This document shows, piece after piece, positions 56,370 to 64,000 of a stretch of 64,000 nt of DNA. The stretch spans positions 48,742-112,741 of the forward strand of contig NMRB01001413.1 of NCBI GenBank assembly GCA_002633025.1, read 5' to 3'. The DNA is from Notospermus geniculatus. Its lineage: Eukaryota > Nemertea > Pilidiophora > Heteronemertea > Lineidae. Each line of letters opens with the position of its first letter. The first letter of the stretch is position 1. Both the position numbers and the translations under genes were made by a program. The notes below the pieces were generated by a model, which worked only from the letters and a program-made list of their open reading frames with translations, was not told the DNA's origin and ran no database searches.

Positions 56370-56810
56370 TACTACACTGAAAATCTCTGCTTCGTCAAAA
56401 TGACGAACTTAGGTCCGTCTTCCATTATCGCGAAACTGGGTATCTAATCTCGTCAAAATGACAAGTCCACGTTCGTCATTTTGACGAACATAAACAAGGG
56501 TTCATCAAAATAACGAACGCGGACTTGTCGTCTTGACAAACCCGTGTTTTTGACGAACATAAACAAGGGTTCGTCAAAATAACGAACGCGGACTTGTCGT
56601 CTTGACAAATCCGTGTTTTTGACGAACATAAACACGGGTTCATCAAAATAACGAACGCGGACTTGTCGTCTTGACAAACCTGTGTTTATGTTCGTCGAAA
56701 TGACGAACGTGGACTTTTCATTTTGACGAATTTAGATACTCAATTTGGTGATAATGGAAAACGAACCTAAGTTCGTCATTTTGATGAAGCAGAGTTTTTC
56801 AGTGTAGCAA
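56370..56810. repeat. Foldback with CACTGAAAA ends and a 69-bp array, B2 only
   Basis: CTACACTGAAAATCTCTGC and the inverse GCAGAGTTTTTCAGTGTAG at the ends. The interior repeats TTCGTCAAAATAACGAACG and CGGACTTGTCGTCTTGACAA with a 69-base period (56,501, 56,570, 56,639). The length being 23 codons makes an apparent repeat protein on the minus strand, which is not a gene. The B1 counterpart is AGTTTTAGTACCCG at 44,335. Confidence 0.75.
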
Positions 56811-56867
56811 GTACCCGTGGCAATCGGCGACTGTGAGTTGGGCGGAGGTTGGAATGCACGGCGCGGC

Positions 56868-57360
56868 CATTCTGCATAATGCATCGTGTAGAAATCGCTA
56901 ACCTCTTCCTACACTCTGCAGCAAGCAACCAGATTCCGTGTTCAACGCTTTAGGATTTTCTCGTGCGCCCAATCAGAAGCCTCGGTTCTTTTGCGATAAT
57001 TTATTCATACGAGTACGCCGTTCAACTTCGTAGCGAACAACACTAACCTGCTGGTACATAATTGACTTCCCACTGCCAGTCCTACAACAGACTCACAAAT
57101 AGTCTCCATCGAATATTGCCTTCGCGGCTTCTTTTTGAGTACTTGTAAGTCCTTCCACGGAGAATTTGCATTCGAATAAAGTTTCATCGACCGCCATCTT
57201 GTCATCATACCCGAGCTGCTGCCGATGCAAGCTTTGCCGTGATTGGTTGCTATTTCTGGGACCGGGGAAATCCGTTGAACACGGAATGTGGTTTGCTTGC
57301 GTGAAGGTCAAGGGAGGAGAAGCCGAGTCTTGACCTGAACTCAGTGAAGATGGGCGCGGC
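56868..57360. mobile_element. 493-bp segment flanked by GGCGCGGC, B2 only
   Basis: GGCGCGGC stands at 56,860-56,867 and again at 57,353-57,360; B1 has one copy, at 47,240-47,247. This is either an insertion with an 8-base target duplication or a deletion in B1 between the repeats. No convincing terminal inverted repeat. It holds the RecQ-like exon. Confidence 0.6.
56973..57197 (-). pseudogene. RecQ-like helicase N-terminal fragment with Walker A
   Basis: Minus strand from ATG 57,197 (GACAAGATGG context). The first 34 residues (MAVDETLFECKFSVEGL, TSTQKEAAKAIFDGDYL) match the Q-motif region of RecQ-type DEAD helicases, where a glutamine after L-x-x-x-Q helps bind ATP. An in-frame TGA follows, then TGSGKSIMYQQVSVVRYE, a Walker A (GxGKS) with the following helix. 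The residues between the TGA and TGSGKS (VCCR) are altered from the usual V-x-L-P-T pattern, suggesting local damage. A donor-like GTATGA occurs after RRT. The frame stops at 56,973. No later helicase motifs (DEAH, SAT) are seen in the window. It may be a decayed first exon or a captured gene piece. Confidence 0.6.
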
Positions 57361-57811
57361 TGGAGCCCGCTGCATCGATGTAAAGGGCACTTGTCTGGTT
57401 TATTTTGTAAACAAAGACCGAGAACGCTTCGATCAACGTTGAAAGTGACATGGCCTGTATTGTACGTTGAGATCTCTTCATTCTTGTGACACCCAGACTC
57501 GGCACTGTTGGAGATCTTTGTCTCTCCTCCTCTTACCAGCAAAGCCATTGTAATGACGGTATTTGTGGGTTTTTTCTTTGCAATCAAAGCCGAAGACCTG
57601 CAGGGTCTGGCTGGAATCATCAAAGAGGAAGATGCATCAGACCGATTAACGCCTGCACTCGACGGGTAAAAAACATCTAAAGGGAATTCCTATCGTTATA
57701 TCTATTTTGATGCGCCTCACCTGAGATTTCATCGTTGAGTCCCATCGAGTGAAAAAGTAATAAAACGTGCTATTGGATTTTTGGAGAAAATCCGTAGGCT
57801 ATTTGAAAAAA

Positions 57812-58324
57812 ATATTTGGTGGGTACGAGTAGGTCTGATGTAGGCCCCCTATATATAATACATGTAGTTCCATTGACCATTTCAGAAAATTCGTGTAAAG
57901 TGCAGATTGCAGGTTAATGGTCAGGGTTTCTGCCATAAATTGAAAGAAGAGGGTACAACAGCTCGTGGAATGTGAATGTTTGGTGGGTACGAGTAGGCCT
58001 ATATACAGATACAGACAATAGTTCCATTGACCATTTCACAAAAGTTCGTGTAAAGTGCAGATTGCAGGTTAATGGTCAGGGTTTCTGCCAGAAATTGAAA
58101 GAAGAGGGGTACAACAGCTCGTGGGGCGTCACGAGCACCCTCCGGCGGCGTCTCTGGGGACCTTTATCAGAAAAAAATCGTTTTTAAGCCCTGAAAATGC
58201 ATTTTCTTGCCATTTGGAAGAAGAAATCTGTATTGCATACAGGAGGGGGTACATGTTATGTACCCCCGTCTTCAAGCCATGGGGGAGAGTTGTACCCCCG
58301 TACTCTCTGCTGGCAGAAACCCTG
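57812..58324. repeat. 162-bp tandem duplication and CAGGGTTTCTGCCAG element
   Basis: GGTGGGTACGAGTAGGxCT to AGGTTAATGGTCAGGGTTTC repeats at 57,812 and 57,974. The second copy runs into a foldback (58,075-58,324) whose ends are CAGGGTTTCTGCCAG and CTGGCAGAAACCCTG, flanked by ATGGT. Within it GAGGGGGTACATG and its inverse form an inner hairpin. B1 has different sequence here. Confidence 0.6.
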
Positions 58325-58930
58325 ATGGTAAGGGTCAGTGTTAGTGTCCATCACGTGAGTAGGATTACCACAGTTACATGGAGAAAAAGGCGTTCCACTG
58401 CTCTGTGAATATTTTAGATGAACTGTCGTTATAACTGGATAGACAAGTCTAACGGCAACAACGGTTCGCTGGCATGAGGCCGCGTATTTGAATGATCTTA
58501 GTTATCAATTAGGCATGAAAAATGTTGCTACACATAAAAGAATGAGTTGAAGTATAGCAACTTACCTGACGAAGGGTTAGTAAAGGTATCACAGCGCGTC
58601 AAACTTGAGTGGCGAAAAGAATGGCAACCGTTTTTACTGACGCATGTGCCGCTTAGATCATGTGATTCAATATGACCAATCAGAAGGCGTCCTCAAAAAT
58701 GAAGTCGAAAATTTCAGAAAAAATCGTACAAAAAACTCGAAGTCGGTGAAATAATCCAAATTTCTTTATTCTGGACGCGCTTTGGGCCCAAACGCCTTGA
58801 ATATGCATCAGTAGTCAATAGATTAGGTGTCAAGAGGAAAAGGGCGAAAAGTCCGGGACAAAATGGAACAATACATGTACTAAAAGTGTGAGGATTTTAG
58901 TGGTACGGTACGGCCAGCTCACCAATACAG
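58325..58930. other. B2-specific sequence, no gene seen
   Basis: No counterpart in B1, which resumes pairing at GACACCTTGTAGGCCTG (48,209/58,935). No coding or repeat structure recognised. Confidence 0.35.
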
Positions 58931-60639
58931 TATATGACACCTTGTAGGCCTGTTTAGTATGCGCGTCAAAGGATGTCGTATTTCCGGGACATCTCAACAC
59001 AGACGACAGATCGATGTACCCAATGAAAGAAACAACGTCTGCTCTATCAGTACGAAGAATATAAATGAGAGGAGGCGATGGCAAACGGTGGATTGATATG
59101 GATGTGTTTATCTAAGTGGTCCGCTCTTCCTCGCCGAATGTATTTTTCTTGTCATCACTGGTTGTGGCTGAACTGTGGGATGAGGAACACATAAAAGCAT
59201 GGGGACATAAAAATACATCTGTGGTATGCTATTAGCCATGTTAGCGAGGTTTCGCAAATCTGACGAAACACGAAGTACGAAATACGAAATTCAACTTCAT
59301 TTCCAGGACCTGATGTGTTTTTGGAGATGGTTGGTACCACAAATGTCCCTCCTGCCAGTGCGTCTTTTACCCTATCAGACCGAGAGAGTTATGGTGCATC
59401 TTGAATTTTTAAATTTCCACTTCGTATCTACGAAGTGGAAACGAAAGAAAGTTATTTCAAAGTTACACCGTAACTCTATCGGTCTAACGTTACACGCTAA
59501 AGACGCTCTTGCAGCAGGCGATAGTTGTGGTACCAACCATCTCCTGAAATACATGACGTCATGGGAATAAGGTCCAGTTTCGTATTCCGCACTTCGTGTT
59601 TCGAAACACGGAGTACGAAATACGAAATTGGACTTCATTTCCATGACGTACACGTCATGTAATGTATTTCAGGAGATGGTTGGTACCACAAATACATGTA
59701 CTGCTTGTTGCAAGAGCGTCTTTTAGCGTATCACGTTAGACCGATAGAGTTGTGGTATATCTTAAACTTTGAAATATCTTTCGTTTCCACTTCGTAGCTA
59801 CGAAGTGGAAATGTAAAAATCCAAGATGCCTCTCGGTCTTACAAGATAATGCTAAAAGACACACTGGCGGCAGCGGCATTTGTGGTACCAACCATCACCA
59901 GAAATACATTCCTGGAAATGAAGTTGAATTTTCTATTTCGTGCTTCGTGTTTCGTCAGATTTGCGAAACCTCGCTATAATGACTTCACGTGGCATCCAAT
60001 CCAACCCCAGGAGTGGAGTATGACGTCATCGTTTTACGTTGATCTTCATTTTCTCAACCTCGCTATTCTGCTTTAGAGGTGACTTCCGGTTGCGGACGAT
60101 GTACTTATTTCGGAATACCTCGATTGAAGTGCGATCACTCCGGTCGTGAAAATTCAATCACTTTTAGGTGAGCGATACAAAACCAACGTTGGATGGGTTA
60201 CACGCTAATTGAAACTGTAATAACCCGTATTGAAAGAGGACCAATTACAATCGTTATAAGCCAGCGTTTAGGTTGTAATTCAAACCAGTCACAGTGATTC
60301 GAGATAGCAGACGACACCGGGAATCGCGCGCCGGCAACCGTTACCATGGTTACCATGGTATAATGGTGATCGCGTCTGTTGAGGCAATATGGTGATTACG
60401 CAAAGTCAGGCACATATTCCACATTCCGTGATTTGGATCCGTATTTTTTTTAGAAATCTAGGGCCGAGTCAACCATCTCTAAAGCTGCGTATACACTTGC
60501 AACATTTTTTCCAACATTTTCCCGAACAACATACCTTAGGAACACGATCTCCTGATCCTGCATACACCGGCCAACAAATTGCAACATTTATAGGGCCACA
60601 ATATTCCTAAGTATGTTATATCGTGGCCCTTTAAGGTGG

Positions 60640-61255
60640 TGGCGATACCGTCTAGGCGGTGTCCACATGCAACTTTTCATATGCAACTTCATGCAACTTG
60701 TTGCATAAACCTGATGAAACCAAAACGTTTCATAAAAGTTGCATGTGTAAACGGATATGCAACTTGTTGCAACTCGATCACGCTGGATGTTGCATCGATC
60801 TTTCTATGTGTAAACCGTCCCAGGTAGTTTGCAACAAGTTGCAAGTTGCAGCAACTTGCAACTTGGTGCAACCTAGTGTAAACGGGCCTTACTTCATGCA
60901 ACTAGTTGCATAAACTGGGGAGAACAAAAATTTCATCAAATTTGCATGTGTAAACGAGTATGCAACTTGCTGCAGCTACGTACTGCAACTTGTTGCAAAT
61001 TTAGGATCCAGATCCTATTTTGTGGTGAAGTTGCAACAAGTATTGCACGTCGCTGGCCAAAGAGAATACAGCAAAAATCATGTTACGTCTACTAAAGCCA
61101 AAATGGCTGCCGAACAAAGGATTCCCGACCAAATTCCTGCAACTTGTTGCGAACTTTTGCAACTTATCACGCTGGATGTTGCTATGTGTAAACGTCACAG
61201 GTGGACTGCAACTTGCAACTTGCAACTTGGTGCAACCTAGTGTAAACCGCCCTTA
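60640..61255. repeat. TGCAACTTG-rich foldback, complete
   Basis: Runs past the end of block B. It consists of many copies of CAACTTG/CAAGTTG words in both orientations with GTGTAAACGG and CCGTTTACAC arms. Block homology with B1 ends inside it at about 61,053. Confidence 0.65.
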
Positions 61256-61560
61256 ACGCCGCTGAGATTTTTTAATTAACTCGCTGACTTGATGGATGAG
61301 GCGTGTTTTCCTTTCCAAACTTTCTCTAATCTCTTCGCGCCGTTGTTTGGTTCAAAAAGTGAGTTCCCGAGAGAGAAAGTTCTCATCGATCACGTGGTTT
61401 GTGTATCGGTCTGTCTGACGTATCCTGTTGAAAACTTCATTCAATTTATTCTCCGCGATTGCTGCAAAAATGGGGTGCGCAACTGTCAAGGAAAACAGCT
61501 CCTATTGAAGAAAGTTGAACATCTGACTTTAAATTTTTTCAGTATTTGACATGTACCTTT

Positions 61561-61905
61561 TAGCTCACCTGTGAGCTTTTATCGTCATGCGGCCGGTGTC
61601 CGTCGTCGTCCGTCGTCCGTTAGCACGTTTCGTAACCGCTGGGGCTATTGATCTGAAACTTGGTACATGTACACCCCTAGGTCAATGACACCAAGTTTCG
61701 GTCCGATGCGATTCTTGTCTTGGCCACCAGATGACCAAAACCAAAAACACAAAAAGTGCAATAACTCCTGAACTAACAACTGGATCATCTCTAAATTTTT
61801 ATCATAGGTGTATCTAATTACGGTACATAACATATATCACGGGTTTTTGATTTGACCTACTTGTCAAGGTCAAAGTTGTACAAAAGTAACGAACCTGCCA
61901 CAATG
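61561..61905 (+). repeat. AGCTCAC element, 5' part
   Basis: TAGCTCACCTGTGAGCTTTT, a CGTCGTCCGTCGTCCGTTAG stretch, CTGAAACTTGGTACATGTAC, GGTCCGATGCGATTCTTG and AATTTTTATCATAGGTGTAT as in the 25,934 element up to ACGAACCTGCCACA. Tandem units and 3' end are missing. Confidence 0.7.
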
Positions 61906-62135
61906 CATAACACAAAAAACCTGACACTGCCAGTGACGGTGCAAAATCCGTGACGTCATCCTACGGCAAGATAGACCCGCAGCAAATACATGCAGCAAAA
62001 TGGCATATCCTCCTTCATTCATCGCGCACTATGCCAGTTGCTAAAAATACATCACCTTCCGCCGGCGTTTGATGTTGAATGAAAGTGATTAGTCGCGTTA
62101 ATCTCCGCAGGATGAATGCATCCTTGCTTACGGAA

Positions 62136-62661
62136 TTTGTTGCTGCATGTAGAGTTACCAGCGACATTACATTAATCTTCATTTACGAAGTTGGATAACA
62201 GACTTTCTGCCGCTGGATGGGCAGCGTGCAGTCCAATAGGAGCAGTCAGCCGCGCGTATTGCCAAAAGATGGCAGCAAAGTTCTAGCGGACCAATACACA
62301 GGAAAATCCACGTGATTGGTGCTCGATTAAGAATGAATGGGTCAGATATAGGCCAGCAGCAGAGACCAAAAAAGTGCTCTAGAAAAGGGTGATACCCCTA
62401 CCGGAGGTATAACAAGTTGAAATTGGTGTCAAAATGTAACGGAATTTGTTGCTGCATGTAGAGTTACCAGCGACATTACATTAATCTTCATTTACGAAGT
62501 TGGATAACAGACTTTCTGCCGCGGGATGGGGAGCGTGCAGTCCAATAGGAGCAGTCAGCCGCGCGTATTGCCAAAAGATGGCAGCAAAGTTCTAGCGGAC
62601 CAATACACAGGAAAATCCACGTGATTGGTGCTCGATTAAGAATGAATGGGTCAGATATATT
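62136..62661 (+). repeat. Tandem duplication, 221-bp units 305 bases apart
   Basis: 62,136-62,356 and 62,441-62,661 are nearly identical (ACGGAATTTGTTGCTGCATG to AATGAATGGGTCAGATATA). Their right halves match the nested unit at 6,380-6,505 in inverted orientation. Confidence 0.8.
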
Positions 62662-62736
62662 ATGCATTTGAATTGGGCCGCAGCGACACCTATTAGCGAC
62701 ACCCAATGTAGATTGGACATTGTGCTTTAAACATAA

Positions 62737-63046
62737 TAGGGAGGTTAAGAAATCAAACGATAAACGTAAACGTTAACGATAACGTTATTTTTATACCGAA
62801 ATGTACATTACATATCCTTATTATTTTGTCTTGGGGTAAAGCCGTAAGCGATCCTATTAGGATATTGGCTTTGTCCCTGACCACAATTCTTCCCATGTGT
62901 ATGTATTTTTGTTACTGTTCGTGTTGGTCAAAAAATGAATATCAATATCAATATCAATGCAATATAAAATCTGGTGAACGTGTAGTACGAAAAATAACGT
63001 TGTCGTAAAGTTAACGTTTATCGTTTGATTTCTTAACCTCCCTTAT
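62737..63046. repeat. GGGAGGTTxxGAAATC MITE carrying extra sequence
   Basis: Starts GGGAGGTTAAGAAATCAAAC after TA and ends GATTTCTTAACCTCCC. Relative to 53,963-54,112 it has about 150 extra bases in the middle (62,808-62,955) ending with ATCAATATCAATATCAAT, likely another insertion. Confidence 0.75.
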
Positions 63047-64000
63047 AATGCGAAGAGTCCGATATTTGCCATCAAAAAATCTAAGGAGTGCACCTCGTTT
63101 AAAGATGCTGTACCACGGGCATTTTCGCGGGCCACGAAAATCATTGTTTATTTACATTTTGTTTGTTTATGTCTAGTCTTCGTTTGTCTTATGAGAAATT
63201 TGTTGGTGGCATGCCCCTCTAGAAATTCTTTTGATCGAAAGTATTCAATTTGGTGGGTTGGCATGTTCCAAAAGTCGAAAATACATGTAACATAATGTAA
63301 ACATCCATGTTTACAAACACTGAATGTAAACAATGAAGTCGTGATACATTATCTTTAATAGTGGCTTGAGTGTTACAAAATGTACTATTGGTCATTTCAT
63401 TTCTGTCGAGTCAGCATATCTTTTCGCGGGTAACGAATTCCATTGCAGTCGCCACTGCTCGGCTTCTGATATCCATCGCCAAATACAGGTTTTATGCGGT
63501 GCTGAGATTAAGTATTATGAACCCATGACGGTTGCTATGCCAACCGTTCTAACATTTCTTCAGCTTTGGGAGGTGCCACTGAGGGAATGTGAAGGTGGGA
63601 CGGAGGCTGAGTGCGTAATATGAACCTGGAGACCATTAGCCAAGTGACATTAGCTGGACGCTCTAGTGGGCTTCAGTTACAGCACTTGCCCTAAAATTAT
63701 TCTATAAAGTGTAGGATCATTGAATAAGCAATATGAGCTATGGACCGCAAAAAAACATTCTTAAGAATCTATTTCAGATGCCAAAGTCAGACGCTAAAAA
63801 CAAATAAGTTGAATTTAAAGGAGCACGGTATTGGATCTCAAATGCGCTATTTGACTGCCGACGTAGAGGGAGCCACCTAGCGGCAGTAAGACGAACTACA
63901 AAAATGCATTACAAAATGTACGCAGTAAATCGGGTCATTCGCCGAGACGTAGTTAGTCCCTCGGGTTGGAGAGTGGCGCAGTGGCGCCGGCTGTCGAGAA
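63047..64000. other. Right-end sequence, no gene recognised
   Basis: An 85-codon plus-strand frame at 63,366-63,623 has no family signature. CGCGGGCCACGAAA at 63,127 recalls repeat R. The last 33 bases (GGCGCAGTGGCGCCGG) could begin a tRNA-derived repeat but are cut off. Confidence 0.3.

Larger units (their letters stand above)
49815..61053. repeat. Block B, copy 2 (B2)
   Basis: Second copy of 37,242-49,793, directly adjoining it. B2-only segments: 51,411-51,900, 53,013-53,391, 53,963-54,112, about 56,370-56,810, 56,868-57,360 and about 57,885-58,930. Each is described separately. Confidence 0.85.

Noticed and set aside
56453-56677. Apparent protein with three 23-residue repeats
   Set aside because: The 69-base DNA repeat has a period divisible by three and lies inside a foldback absent from B1; the other strand is equally repetitive.
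60659-61240. Cys/Asn/Leu-rich frames on both strands
   Set aside because: They are readings of the repeated TGCAACTTG words.
62826-63008. 60-codon frame at the right end
   Set aside because: It lies in the extra middle part of a MITE and has no family signature.
63968-64000. Possible tRNA-derived SINE start
   Set aside because: Only 33 bases are present before the window ends; the A-box-like match is too short to support a call.

Overview
The window reads as eukaryotic, non-coding-rich nuclear DNA from a marine invertebrate. It shows sparse exons with splice donors, non-LTR retrotransposons of the CR1/L2/jockey type, very many palindromic MITE-like elements, ATGTAC-rich and AGGCCT-rich intergenic DNA, and two large blocks present twice with only a few percent mismatch. 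The compositional feel (TAGGCCTAC and ACATGTAC words, CCATCTTGG tandem arrays, AGCTCAC elements) would fit an ambulacrarian or lancelet-like deuterostome, but the sequence does not prove the taxon. There are four single-N positions (1631, 2780, 9891, 37241), so this is an assembled scaffold.

Layout. 1-13,760 is unique sequence. It holds a probable first exon of an SLC46-type transporter on the minus strand (495-785), a probable first exon of a phospholipid scramblase on the plus strand (7,522-7,768, clean GT donor), two pieces of one LINE type in opposite orientation (1,674-2,691 plus; 2,930-3,605 minus), and at least a dozen foldback elements, many nested. Block A is present twice: A1 13,761 to about 21,950 and A2 23,966 to about 33,830. 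Between them is the endonuclease half of a LINE (22,383-23,966), cut off exactly where A2 begins. 33,830-37,240 is unique sequence with several foldbacks. Block B is present twice, head to tail: B1 37,242 to about 49,793 and B2 about 49,815 to 61,053. 61,054-64,000 is unique with more repeats.

Coding content is small. Block A carries a minus-strand cluster of unspliced, closely packed reading frames: an unrecognised frame, a DUF4326-type protein and an unrecognised 281-residue protein starting about 20 bases after the DUF4326 stop. Both copies are damaged, by different lesions. Block B1 carries a 5'-truncated but open LINE reverse transcriptase (44,479-46,914) followed by a tRNA-like sequence; B2 has the empty site. 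B2 carries a short RecQ-like helicase start with a Walker A motif, inside a segment flanked by an 8-base direct repeat and absent from B1.

The most useful property of the window is the paired blocks. At least eight elements are present in one copy and absent from the other, with readable insertion sites and target duplications (TTA, TA, 5-base, 7/8-base). This pattern, with a few percent background divergence, is what two haplotypes of a very heterozygous animal look like when both are placed in one scaffold; true tandem duplication is the alternative. Most other reading frames are inside repeats or opposite real exons and are not listed as genes.
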